Source: Streptomyces sp. MA5143a (GTDB lineage Bacteria > Actinomycetota > Actinomycetes > Streptomycetales > Streptomycetaceae). Taken from it: DNA of 64,000 nt. Below are positions 33,579 through 41,878 of the stretch, in pieces (within the stretch, counting starts at the first letter, position 1; every line of letters begins with the position of its first letter). The position numbers and the translations under genes are program-made. The stretch lies in the NCBI RefSeq assembly GCF_900290235.1, contig NZ_OLMK01000031.1, positions 1-64,000 of the forward strand, given 5' to 3'. The notes beneath the pieces are model-generated. The model saw nothing but the letters and a program-made list of their open reading frames with translations, did no database searches and was not told the DNA's origin.

Positions 33579-34487
33579 ATGCGCATGCGCCCCACCTTGA
33601 GCTGGTCCCCCGCCGAGGACCTTCCGCCGGGCACCACGGATCTCGGACCCGTCGCCGACGCCCTGGGTTCCGGTGGTGTGCTGGTGCTCAGCGGGGCGGG
33701 CATCTCCACGGAGTCGGGCATCCCCGACTACCGGGGCGAGAGCGGCAGCCTGAGCCGGCACACCCCGATGACCTACCAGGACTTCACTGCGAGCGCCCAG
33801 GCGCGGCGTCGGTACTGGGCGCGCAGCCACCTCGGCTGGCGCACCTTCGGGCGCGCGCGCCCCAACGCCGGACACCGTGCCGTGGCCGCGTTCGGACGAC
33901 AGGGCCTGCTCTCGGGTGTGATCACCCAGAACGTCGACGGTCTGCACCAGGCCGCGGGCAGTGAGGCGGTCGTGGAGCTGCACGGAAGCCTGGACCGGGT
34001 CGTCTGCCTCTCCTGCGGCGCGTTCAGTCCGCGCCGGGAACTCGGCCGGCGGCTGGCGGAGGCCAACGAGGGCTTCGCGCCGGTGGCCGCCGGGATCAAC
34101 CCGGACGGCGACGCCGATCTCACCGACGAACAGGTCGGGGACTTCCGTGTCGTGCCGTGCGCCGTCTGCGGCGGCGTCCTCAAGCCGGACGTGGTGTTCT
34201 TCGGGGAGGCCGTTCCGCCGCAGCGGGTCGAGCACTGCCGCTCCCTGGTCCGCCGGGCGGCGTGCCTGCTGGTCCTGGGCTCCTCGCTGACGGTGATGTC
34301 GGGGCTCCGGTTCGTCCGCCAGGCGGCCGAGGCCGGGACGCCCGTGCTGATCGTCAACCGGGACGCGACTCGGGGTGACCGGCACGCCGTCACCCGGGTC
34401 GCCCTCCCCCTGGGAACGGCGCTCACCACGGTGGCCGGCCGTCTGGGCGTACCCGTCGACGACGGGGCCGCCTCCGGGGCGGGATAG
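33579..34487 (+). CDS. Sir2-family NAD-dependent protein deacylase
   Basis: This 302-residue sirtuin has VLSGAGISTESGIPDYRG (NAD-binding), TQNVDGLH with its catalytic HG in ELHGSL, two CxxC zinc pairs (CLSC and CAVC), KPDVVFFGE, and GSSLTV. It should remove acyl groups from lysines with NAD. An insert of about 30 residues (about 160-190) sits between the zinc pairs. ATG 33579 is preferred over GTG 33558 as nearer the domain; neither has a strong ribosome site. It is convergent with the DUF2236 gene, only 3 bp apart. Confidence 0.9.
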   Translation: MRMRPTLSWSPAEDLPPGTTDLGPVADALGSGGVLVLSGAGISTESGIPDYRGESGSLSRHTPMTYQDFTASAQARRRYWARSHLGWRTFGRARPNAGHRAVAAFGRQGLLSGVITQNVDGLHQAAGSEAVVELHGSLDRVVCLSCGAFSPRRELGRRLAEANEGFAPVAAGINPDGDADLTDEQVGDFRVVPCAVCGGVLKPDVVFFGEAVPPQRVEHCRSLVRRAACLLVLGSSLTVMSGLRFVRQAAEAGTPVLIVNRDATRGDRHAVTRVALPLGTALTTVAGRLGVPVDDGAASGAG

Positions 34488-34490
34488 CGC

Positions 34491-35372
34491 TCAGGCCGGG
34501 CGTTCGGGCTGGGTCGGGGGCCGCATGCTCCACCTGATCGCCCTTGTCAGGGCGTGGCCCGTGAGCGGTATCGCGACGCCCTCCAGACCGGGGAGGTGAG
34601 GCAGGCCCAGCAGGGTGCGGGCCCATTCCGGGAGGGAGGTCACCGCGTTGGCGGCGAGCAGGGCGTAGGCGGGCCGGGCCGCGAGCGGCAGCGGTGGGTG
34701 GATCAGCAGGAAGCGTGCGGCCGCCCTGCTCTCCGGTGTGGCACGGAGTTCCGGACGGTACGCGGCGAGGCGTGAGTCGAGTTCCGCCCGGGTGCGCGGC
34801 GGGTCCGGCACCCCGAGAGCCGTCGCCACCTTCGCCGTGTCGGCCACATAGGCGTCGTAGTCGGCGGAGGAGAGGGTCCGCGCCCCGAAGCGTTCGTGGG
34901 CGCGCAGGAAGCTGTCCGTCTCGGTGATGTGCACCCATTCGAGCAGATGGGGGTCGGCGGCCCGGTAGTGCTCGCCCTCCGTCGTCGTCCCCCTGACCCG
35001 CTCGTGGATCGCGCGGACCCGTTCGACCGCGCTGCGGGCGTCGTCGGCGGTTCCGAAGGTCGTCACGGCCAGGAACGTACTGGTGCGTTGCAGTCGTCCC
35101 CAGGGGTCGCCGCGGTATCCGGAGTGGGCGGCCACGGCGGCCATGGCCAGCGGGTGCAGGGACTGCAGCAGCAGGGCCCGCAGGCCGCCGATGAACATGG
35201 AGGCGTCGCCGTGCACGACGCGGATGGGCCGCTCCGGGCCGAACCAGCGTGGGCCCGGCGTGTGGTGGATGCGGGCACGGTTCGCGGGACCGTCCGGCCC
35301 CGCGACGCGCCGGAAGAGTGCTTTGCCGAGCCTGTCCCGCACGCCCGAGACCGTGAGGACGTCCCTGTCCAT
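34491..35372 (-). CDS. DUF2236 / MpaB-like oxygenase-family protein
   Basis: This 293-residue protein matches the latex-clearing-protein and MpaB superfamily (heme-binding, DUF2236). Matches are VVHGDASMFIGGLRALLLQSLHPLAM near residues 55-80, DPWGRL, LEWVHITETDSFLRAHERFG with the conserved His, and ARFLLIHPPLPLAARP. Members bind a b-type heme and oxidise diverse substrates; some act in secondary metabolism. ATG 35372 is chosen because the preceding 78 codons lack homology. It lies head to head with the UbiA gene of the phenolic-lipid-like cluster, which may be coincidence. Confidence 0.8.
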   Translation of the reverse strand: MDRDVLTVSGVRDRLGKALFRRVAGPDGPANRARIHHTPGPRWFGPERPIRVVHGDASMFIGGLRALLLQSLHPLAMAAVAAHSGYRGDPWGRLQRTSTFLAVTTFGTADDARSAVERVRAIHERVRGTTTEGEHYRAADPHLLEWVHITETDSFLRAHERFGARTLSSADYDAYVADTAKVATALGVPDPPRTRAELDSRLAAYRPELRATPESRAAARFLLIHPPLPLAARPAYALLAANAVTSLPEWARTLLGLPHLPGLEGVAIPLTGHALTRAIRWSMRPPTQPERPA

Positions 35373-35531
35373 GGTCCTATTCTGCGTCGTCGTCGGCGAG
35401 AAAACAGGTGGCGGTGTTCGTCGGGGCGTCCGCCGAATGCCGGACCACCCCGTGTGAGCGGGCGGGTGTCGTGGCAGCGATCCCTTCATGTCCCTGGTGA
35501 TCACGCGTGCCGGCCCGGTCGAGGTGCTGCG

Positions 35532-36377
35532 ATGCCTGTGACCGCCCGTACGGTTCCGGCGCGTCCCGGATCGCCGTCCGTGCCCGCGCTGCTCGTCGCC
35601 GCCCACGGCGGGCCCGCGCTCGCGGTCACCGCCGTCGCGGCCCTGCTCGCGCTACGTGCCGGGCTGCGCCCGTTCGACGTCGTCGCCGTCACCTCGGCGG
35701 TGTTCGCCGGTCAGCTGACCATCGGCTGGGGCAACGATCTGCTGGACGTGCGTCGTGATCGCGCCGTCGGTCGCGCCGACAAGCCGCTGGCCACCGGGGT
35801 CCTGCCGGTCGGGCGGGTGGTGACGGCCCTGGTCGTGGCGGCATGCGCCTGCCTGGTGCTGTCCGTGCTGGCCGACTGGCGGAGCGGGCTGCTCAACGCC
35901 ACCCTCGCCACCGGTGCGGGCCACGCCTACAACCTGGGGCTCAAGGCGACCGTGTGGTCCTGGGCGCCGTACGCCTGCGCGTTCGGGACGCTGCCCTCCG
36001 TCGTCACTCTCGCCGCCCCCGCCCGGGGCTGGGCCCCGCTGTGGATGACCGGCGCGAGCGCCGCACTCGGGGTCGGGGCGCACCTGCTCAACACCCTGCC
36101 CGATCTCGCCGACGACGAACGGACCGGTGTCCGCGGCCTCCCCCACCGGATCGGTGAACGCCGCTCACGCGTCCTCGCCGCCGTGCTCCTGGCTGCGGCC
36201 TCGCTGCTCGCCGTGCTCGGCCCCGCGGGAACGCCACCGGCCTGGGCATGGGTGGTGTTCGCCCTGGTGACGGTGCTGGCACTGCTCACGCTGGTCGCCC
36301 CGGCCCGTGCTCCCTTCCGTGTCGCGGTGGCCATCGCTCTCTTCGACGTCTTCCTGCTCTTGGCGGCCGGTGGATGA
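35532..36377 (+). CDS. UbiA-family prenyltransferase
   Basis: This 281-residue integral membrane protein has eight to nine helices. The first Asp-rich motif is N-D-x-x-D-x-x-x-D (GNDLLDVRRDRAVGRADKPLA, about 75-95) and the second is DLADDERTGVRGLPHRIG (about 195-212). It should transfer an isoprenoid chain to an aromatic or other acceptor. ATG 35532 has GAGG about 7 nt upstream. The type III PKS gene follows 105 bp downstream on the same strand, so its acceptor could be the PKS product; this is inference. Confidence 0.85.
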   Translation: MPVTARTVPARPGSPSVPALLVAAHGGPALAVTAVAALLALRAGLRPFDVVAVTSAVFAGQLTIGWGNDLLDVRRDRAVGRADKPLATGVLPVGRVVTALVVAACACLVLSVLADWRSGLLNATLATGAGHAYNLGLKATVWSWAPYACAFGTLPSVVTLAAPARGWAPLWMTGASAALGVGAHLLNTLPDLADDERTGVRGLPHRIGERRSRVLAAVLLAAASLLAVLGPAGTPPAWAWVVFALVTVLALLTLVAPARAPFRVAVAIALFDVFLLLAAGG

Positions 36378-36481
36378 CCCCGGCAGCCGTCCACGACGTC
36401 TCAGGAACGCAGGGGTCCTACAGGAGCCACAGGGCTACGGGGCCACAGGAGCAAGGGGAGACAGGAGCAAGGGGAGACAGC

Positions 36482-37573
36482 ATGAGCACGCGCATCGTCA
36501 GCGTTCGCGGCGTCCTGCCGGAGCATCGTCATCGGCAGGAGGACATCACCGAGTTAGTCATCGCCACCATGATGGCCGAGGACCCGGCCAGACACGTCGT
36601 CGTCGAACGGATGCACCGCAATGTGTGCGTCGAGACCCGGCACACCGTGCTGCCACTGGAGGAGTACGCGCGGCTCGAGGACTTCGGCCAGTCGAACGAC
36701 GTCTTCATCCGGGCCGGCGTCGAACTCGGCGCTCGCGCGGTCGTGGACGCGCTCAAGGGCGTGGGCCTCACACCGGCCGACGTCGACTACATCGTGTCGT
36801 GCACGGTGACCGGCCTGGCCGTCCCCTCGCTGGAGGCCCGTGTCGCGGCGGAGATCGGGCTGCGTCCCGATGTGGTGCGCCTGCCCCTGGTGGGCCTGGG
36901 CTGCGTGGCGGGAGCGGCCGGCATCGCCCGTCTGCACGACCTGCTGCGCGGTCGCCCGGACGGGGTCGCGGTGCTGATGTCGGTCGAGCTGTGCTCGCTC
37001 ACGCTGCAGCGCACCGACACCTCGGCCGCCAACATCGTGGCCGGTGGGCTGTTCGGGGACGGCGCCGCGGCGGTGGTCGCCGTGGGCGCCGAGCACCCGC
37101 TCGCGCAGTCCGACGACCCGGCCCGCCCGGAGGTCCTCGCGTCGCGCAGCCGCCTCTACCCCGACTCGGAACGCATGATGGGCTGGGACGTGGGTGCCGG
37201 GGGGCTGAAGATCGTGCTCGATCCCTCCGTCCCCGACCTGGTGCGTCACCACGTGGGAGAGGACGTCCGCGGCTTCCTCGCCGACCACGGGCTGACCCGT
37301 GACGACCTCGGCTGGTACGTGGCGCACCCCGGCGGACCGAAGGTGCTGGAAGCGCTGCGGGACGCCCTCGGGGTCGAGCGGGACGCCCTCCGCATGACCT
37401 GGGACTCGTTGCGCCGGATCGGCAACCTGTCCTCGTCCTCGGTACTGCACGTCCTGGCGGACACGCTGGCCGAGCGTCCGCCCCCGCCGGGTTCCCACGG
37501 GCTCATGCTCGCCATGGGGCCGGGCTTCTGCTCCGAGTTGGTACTCCTGCGCGCTCCGGGTGGTGCGGCGTGA
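36482..37573 (+). CDS. Type III polyketide synthase (alkylresorcinol/phenolic-lipid type)
   Basis: This 363-residue chalcone-synthase-fold enzyme has the catalytic triad Cys141 (LVGLGCVAGA), His282 (VAHPGGPKVL) and Asn315 (IGNLSSSSV). Like SrsA of S. griseus it is followed by a small membrane methyltransferase and a flavoprotein, so it probably condenses a fatty acyl starter with malonyl units into an alkylresorcinol or pyrone. ATG 36482 has GGGGAGA 6 nt upstream. Leu25 is encoded by TTA (36554-36556), which in Streptomyces needs the bldA tRNA, so production should be tied to development. The stop overlaps the next GTG. Confidence 0.9.
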   Translation: MSTRIVSVRGVLPEHRHRQEDITELVIATMMAEDPARHVVVERMHRNVCVETRHTVLPLEEYARLEDFGQSNDVFIRAGVELGARAVVDALKGVGLTPADVDYIVSCTVTGLAVPSLEARVAAEIGLRPDVVRLPLVGLGCVAGAAGIARLHDLLRGRPDGVAVLMSVELCSLTLQRTDTSAANIVAGGLFGDGAAAVVAVGAEHPLAQSDDPARPEVLASRSRLYPDSERMMGWDVGAGGLKIVLDPSVPDLVRHHVGEDVRGFLADHGLTRDDLGWYVAHPGGPKVLEALRDALGVERDALRMTWDSLRRIGNLSSSSVLHVLADTLAERPPPPGSHGLMLAMGPGFCSELVLLRAPGGAA

Positions 37574-38088
37574 GCAGCGAGGCCCTGTTCACCGTCCTGG
37601 TGCTGGCGGTCGGCCTGGAGCGGGTCGCCGAGCTGGTCGTGTCGCGGCACAACGCCACCCTGAGCCTCGCGCGGGGCGGCGTGGAGGCCGGGCGGGGGCA
37701 CTACCCGTTCATGGTGGTCCTGCACACGGGTCTGCTCGTCGGCGCGCTCGTGGAGGTGTGGCTGCGCCGGCCGGACACCGTGGCGGTCCTCGCCTGGACC
37801 ATGCTCGCCGTCGTCGCGGCCTCGCAGGCGTTGCGCTGGTGGTGCATCGCCACCCTGGGACGGCAGTGGAACACCCGGGTGATCGTCGTGCCGGGGGCCG
37901 CGCGCGTGGCGGACGGCCCCTACCGCTGGGTCCCGCATCCCAACTATGTCGCCGTCGTCGCGGAGGGGCTCGCGCTCCCCCTGGTGCATTCGGCGTGGGT
38001 CACGGCGATCGCCTTCACCGCGCTGAACGGGTTCCTGCTCGCCACCCGCATCCGCACCGAGGACGCCGCCCTGGCCCAACTGACCTGA
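37570..38088 (+). CDS. Isoprenylcysteine carboxyl methyltransferase-family protein (SrsB-like)
   Basis: This 172-residue membrane protein has about five helices and the ICMT/PEMT motif near the C-terminus: RVADGPYRWVPHPNYVAVVAEG, which binds S-adenosylmethionine. By analogy with SrsB of S. griseus it would O-methylate the phenolic lipid made by the preceding PKS. GTG 37570 overlaps the PKS stop by 4 bp (GTGA), so the two are co-translated. The start of the FAD enzyme is 12 bp after its stop. Confidence 0.85.
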   Translation: MSSEALFTVLVLAVGLERVAELVVSRHNATLSLARGGVEAGRGHYPFMVVLHTGLLVGALVEVWLRRPDTVAVLAWTMLAVVAASQALRWWCIATLGRQWNTRVIVVPGAARVADGPYRWVPHPNYVAVVAEGLALPLVHSAWVTAIAFTALNGFLLATRIRTEDAALAQLT

Positions 38089-38100
38089 AGGAGAGCATCC

Positions 38101-39255
38101 ATGGACCTGCTCGTCGTCGGCGGAGGACCGGCAGGCCTGGCCAGCGCCCTGCACGCGGCCCGCGCCGGGCTCGACGTCGCCGTGTGGGAGCAACGTGCGG
38201 GCACCGTCGACAAGGCGTGCGGCGAGGGGCTGATGCCCGGCGCCGTCGCCGCGCTGGCGGCGCTCGGCGTGCACCCGCCCGGCCATGCCCTGCGCGGCAT
38301 CCGCTATGTGGCCGAACGGCACCGGGTCGACGCGGACTTCGCTGCGGGCCCCGGCCGGGGCGTTCGCCGTACCGCGCTGCACGCGGCGCTGCGTGAGGCG
38401 GTGCTCGCCGCGGGCGTACGGATCGAGCAGCGCACCGCGCGTCGCGTCGAGCAGGACGACGACGGTGTGCGGGTCGACGGCACCCGTGCCGCCCATCTCG
38501 TCGCCGCGGACGGCCTGCACTCGCCGATCCGCCGGGCCCTGGGGCTCGACCGGCTCCACCGGATCCGCTCGCGGCCGGCGGCGGGGCGGGAGGCGGGGCA
38601 CGGGTCGGGAAGCGGGGCGGGGCAGGGATCGGGACGTGGAACGGGGCGCCGGGCGGGGCGGGGATTGCGGCACGGGTTGCGGCGCCACCACCAACTCGCC
38701 CCGTGGAGCGATCACGTCGAGGTGCACTGGGCTCCGAGCGCGGAGGCCTATGTGACGCCGGTGGCCGACGATCTCGTGGGGGTCGCGGTGCTCACCGCCG
38801 CCCGGGGATCCTTCGACGACCACCTCGCCGCCTTCCCCGAACTGCGGGAGCGGCTGGCGGGGTCCCCGGTCGGACCGGTACGCGGGGCGGGCCCGCTGCG
38901 CCAGGACACGAGCGCGCGAACCGCCGGGCGCGTGCTGCTCGTCGGCGACGCCGCCGGTTACGTCGACGCCCTGACCGGTGAGGGCATCGCGTTGGCGCTC
39001 GCGCAGGCGCAGGCGGCCGTCCGGGCCGTGGTCGAAGGCGACGTGGCCGGATACGAACGGGAGTGGCGCCGGCTCACGCGGCGCTACCGCTGGCTGACCC
39101 ACGCGTTGCTCGGCGCGACGCGGGTGCCCCCGGTTCGAGCAGCTCTGGTGCCTCTCGCTCAACGGCTGCCGTGGCTGTTCACGGCCGCCGTGGACGTACT
39201 GGCCGGCCCGGTGCGGGGGGACCGGGCCGGAGTCCTGGACCCGGCCCGGATGTGA
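38101..39255 (+). CDS. FAD-dependent oxidoreductase/hydroxylase (SrsC-like)
   Basis: This 384-residue flavoprotein has the dinucleotide fold VVGGGPAGLASALHAARAG (residues 4-22), HLVAADGLHSPIRRALG and the second FAD motif LLVGDAAGYVDALTGEGI (about 280-297). It belongs to the geranylgeranyl-reductase/aromatic-hydroxylase group; SrsC hydroxylates the methylated phenolic lipid toward a quinone. GGAGAG lies just before ATG 38101. Residues ~157-196 are a Gly/Arg/Ser low-complexity insert coded by G-rich repeats, absent from typical members. It is the last gene of the operon. Confidence 0.85.
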   Translation: MDLLVVGGGPAGLASALHAARAGLDVAVWEQRAGTVDKACGEGLMPGAVAALAALGVHPPGHALRGIRYVAERHRVDADFAAGPGRGVRRTALHAALREAVLAAGVRIEQRTARRVEQDDDGVRVDGTRAAHLVAADGLHSPIRRALGLDRLHRIRSRPAAGREAGHGSGSGAGQGSGRGTGRRAGRGLRHGLRRHHQLAPWSDHVEVHWAPSAEAYVTPVADDLVGVAVLTAARGSFDDHLAAFPELRERLAGSPVGPVRGAGPLRQDTSARTAGRVLLVGDAAGYVDALTGEGIALALAQAQAAVRAVVEGDVAGYEREWRRLTRRYRWLTHALLGATRVPPVRAALVPLAQRLPWLFTAAVDVLAGPVRGDRAGVLDPARM

Positions 39256-39337
39256 CGCGTCAACCTGTACCTTCGTCATCGGAAGGCGTCGTCGGCTCCG
39301 GTCCTGGTCCGGACGAGAGGGAGTCGTGGAGAGAACC

Positions 39338-39605
39338 ATGCGGGCCGGCTCCGCCGGGCGTTCACGAGCGCCGCTGAGCACGGAGCGGGTTCTGGGCGCC
39401 GCCGTCGCCCTGGCCGACGAGGGCGGAGTGGACGCGCTGAGCATGCGCCGGATCGCGCAGTCGCTGGGTTCGGCCCAGGTCATCGAGTCTCGCGTCAAGG
39501 CGCGGACCACTCCGACCCCCGCGGTCATGGAGTACCTGGACTCGATGATCGGGGTCTTCCGGGACGGAGGGTTCTCGCTCGACCTCGTCCATCACGCCCT
39601 GTACC
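39338..39605 (+). pseudogene. TetR-family regulator with internal deletion
   Basis: ATG 39338 opens a TetR-like head (RAPLSTERVLGAAVALADEG, then GVDALSMRRIAQSLGS), but the recognition helix ends early. The frame jumps to a C-terminal-domain-like segment (ESRVKARTTPTPAVMEYLDS, then RDGGFSLDLVHHAL). About 70-90 residues are missing between them. At about 39603 homology switches to an alcohol dehydrogenase in another frame. It cannot fold as a normal repressor. Confidence 0.65.
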
Positions 39606-39914
39606 CCGACAGGCGTCCTGGTCGCCAACGGCGGCGGCTCGCCCGGCCACGCGTTCGGGGCGATGGGTTCCATGCTGCGGCTGAGCGCGGTCAACCCGCT
39701 CGTCCGGCAGCGGCTCCGGCCGATCCTGCCGTCCGCCCCGGCCGGGCCCACCCACGAGGACCTGCTCGCCGTGACGGCGCTCATCGAGGCGGACAAGCTC
39801 CGCCCGGTCGTCGACCGGACGTACCGGTTGGAGGACACCGCCCAGGGTGTGCGCCACATGGAGGAGGGACACGCTCGCGGCAAGGCCGTGGTCAGGGTGG
39901 CTGAGGGGGCGTGA
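39603..39914 (+). pseudogene. C-terminal fragment of a zinc-type alcohol dehydrogenase / quinone oxidoreductase
   Basis: In a different frame from the TetR remnant, 103 codons read TPTGVLVANGGGSPGHAFGA, later LIEADKLRPVVDRTYRLEDT and HMEEGHARGKAVV, ending TGA at 39912-39914. These are the last strand of the Rossmann domain and the C-terminal closing motif of MDR-family NADPH:quinone oxidoreductases. The catalytic N-terminal two thirds are absent, so this is a deletion scar. Confidence 0.7.
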
Positions 39915-40037
39915 TCTGAGGTCGCGGCCGGGGCCGGGGCGGGCAGCCAAGTGCGTTGTACGATCGTCGTGTCGGCCTCATGGACGTCCCGTGGCGAACT
40001 CGCGGGCCCGTTGTCGGCAGCTACGCGAGGACTTTGC

Positions 40038-41255
40038 ATGAGGCTGCCCGCATTACCTGCCCTTGTCGTGTTCGCATTGGTTTCCGCGCTGGTGCCGGCC
40101 CTGGCCGGCTGCACTCTCAGCAGCGGTGCCGAGGAACCCGGCCGACGCCCGCCGGGCACCGGCTCTCCCTCCGCCCCGACGCCGGATCCCACGGACAACG
40201 GCATCCAGGCGATCCTCGACAAGTCCCTGCCCCGCGGTGGGAGCGGAACGGTGATCGCCGCCCGCGACGGCGAGGTCACGCACTGCACGGGCTACGGGAT
40301 GGCCGATCGGGCCCACGGCATCCCGGCGACCTGCGACACGGTGTACGACCTCATGTCGATGACCAAGTCGTTCACGGCCGTGGCGATCATGAGGCTGCGG
40401 ATGGCGGGCAAGCTCCGGGTCAGCGACAGGATCAGCGAGTTCGTCGGGCAGGTCCCCGCGGACAAGCGCGCCATCACGATTCACCACTTGCTCACCCACA
40501 CCTCCGGGCTGCCCGAGGCCCTGGGGGACGACTACGATCCGGTCTCCCGCCAGGAGATGATCGACGAAGCGGTCACGTCCGAGCTGGTCGCCCCGCCCGG
40601 CACGAAGTTCTCCTACTCCAACCTGGGATACAGCCTGCTGGCCGCCATCATCGAGAACGCCTCCGGCATGGACTACGAGCACTTCCTGGCGGAGCAGATC
40701 TTCGCTCCCGCCGGGATGAAGGACACCGGCTATGTCCTGCCGCGCTGGGACACGGAGCGGATCGCGGTGGAGTACGACGCACGGGGCGTCTCCCGGGGGC
40801 GGCCGCTGGACCATCGATGGGCCGCTGACGGCCCGTACTGGAATGTGCGCGGCAACGGCGGTCTGCTGTCCACCGCCCGCGACATGTACCGCTTCCACCG
40901 TTCCCTGGCCGACGGCACCCTCCTGGACCGCGACGCGCGGACCGCGATGTTCACGGCCCACTCCCCCACCGGCCTGCCCGGCTACGACGGCTACGCCATC
41001 GGCTACGGGTGGGTCATCACGCCCGACAGGGGCCTCGCGACCCACTCCGGCGGCAACGAGTGGTCCTACGGCGTGAACGTACACGCCGTGCGCGGCGACC
41101 TGATGGTGTTCTGGATCAGCAACCAGGCAGTACGGGACGGGAAATGGGACCTCCAGGAGATCGCCCGCTCCCTCACCGTCGCACTCATCAAGCAGCTCCG
41201 AGGCGGAGCGTCACCGCCGGTCGGCGGACGACGGGAGCCTCGGTACTCGCGGTGA
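40038..41255 (+). CDS. Secreted class C beta-lactamase-fold serine hydrolase (lipoprotein)
   Basis: This 405-residue protein starts at ATG 40038 (GCGAGG at 7 nt). The signal ends in the lipobox ALAGC (about residues 21-25), so it is lipid-anchored outside the membrane. All three active-site motifs are present: Ser107-M-T-Lys110, Tyr193-Ser-Asn195 and His336-Ser-Gly-Gly. The family includes D-alanyl-D-alanine carboxypeptidases, esterases and beta-lactamases; no feature decides between them. A Ser/Pro-rich linker follows the lipobox. Confidence 0.9.
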   Translation: MRLPALPALVVFALVSALVPALAGCTLSSGAEEPGRRPPGTGSPSAPTPDPTDNGIQAILDKSLPRGGSGTVIAARDGEVTHCTGYGMADRAHGIPATCDTVYDLMSMTKSFTAVAIMRLRMAGKLRVSDRISEFVGQVPADKRAITIHHLLTHTSGLPEALGDDYDPVSRQEMIDEAVTSELVAPPGTKFSYSNLGYSLLAAIIENASGMDYEHFLAEQIFAPAGMKDTGYVLPRWDTERIAVEYDARGVSRGRPLDHRWAADGPYWNVRGNGGLLSTARDMYRFHRSLADGTLLDRDARTAMFTAHSPTGLPGYDGYAIGYGWVITPDRGLATHSGGNEWSYGVNVHAVRGDLMVFWISNQAVRDGKWDLQEIARSLTVALIKQLRGGASPPVGGRREPRYSR

Positions 41256-41269
41256 TCCCATGGTGTCGA

Positions 41270-41707
41270 TCACACGCGAGGCCGGTTCAACAGCCGGGAG
41301 AGCACGATGGCGCTCTCGGTCCGTTCGACAGGAGCGGTGGCACGCACACGTTGGATGGCCTGTTCCAGGTGGGTGATGTCCCTGGCCAGCATGTGGACGA
41401 CCGCGTCGGCGGCGCCGGAGACGGTACAGGCCTCGACGACCTCGGGGATGCCCTCCAGGGCTCGGCGCAGTTCGGCGGGGGTGGGATTGCCGACGCAGTA
41501 GACCTCGACGAAGGCCTCGGTGTGCCAGGCCAACGCCTGAGGATCGATGAGAGCGGTGAAACCGCGGATCGCGCCGGTGGCCACCAGGCGGTCGAGACGC
41601 CGCTTCGCGGCGGGCGCGGACAACCCGGCCGCCTTGCCGATCTCGGCGTACGTGGCACGTGCGTCGTGCAGCACGCAGCGGATGATCGCTTCATCGATGG
41701 CGTCCAT
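41270..41707 (-). CDS. Lrp/AsnC-family transcriptional regulator
   Basis: This 145-residue protein has an N-terminal winged helix (DEAIIRCVLHDARATYAEIG, then SAPAAKRRLDRLVATGAIRGF) and the RAM ligand-binding domain (AFVEVYCVGNPTPAELRRAL, then GAADAVVHMLARD). ATG 41707 fits the domain start; the ATG at 41758 would add 17 unrelated residues. The divergent M20 peptidase gene starts 172 bp away and is the obvious target. Proteins of this family usually sense amino acids, which would fit a peptidase or deacylase target. Confidence 0.9.
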   Translation of the reverse strand: MDAIDEAIIRCVLHDARATYAEIGKAAGLSAPAAKRRLDRLVATGAIRGFTALIDPQALAWHTEAFVEVYCVGNPTPAELRRALEGIPEVVEACTVSGAADAVVHMLARDITHLEQAIQRVRATAPVERTESAIVLSRLLNRPRV

Positions 41708-41878
41708 GACCTTCACTCCCGACGTCAGAGCCCGTGGCGCGGCGCAAGAAGTAGCCATGAACCCGCTGACATTGCAAGAAAGTGTCGGTGGCCAGCAGGA
41801 AATGGTGATTGCTTGCGTTGTCCGCCGAAACCTAGTCTCCGGCTTGTCCTGATGTCACGTGCTGGGAGCAGTGTTGAG

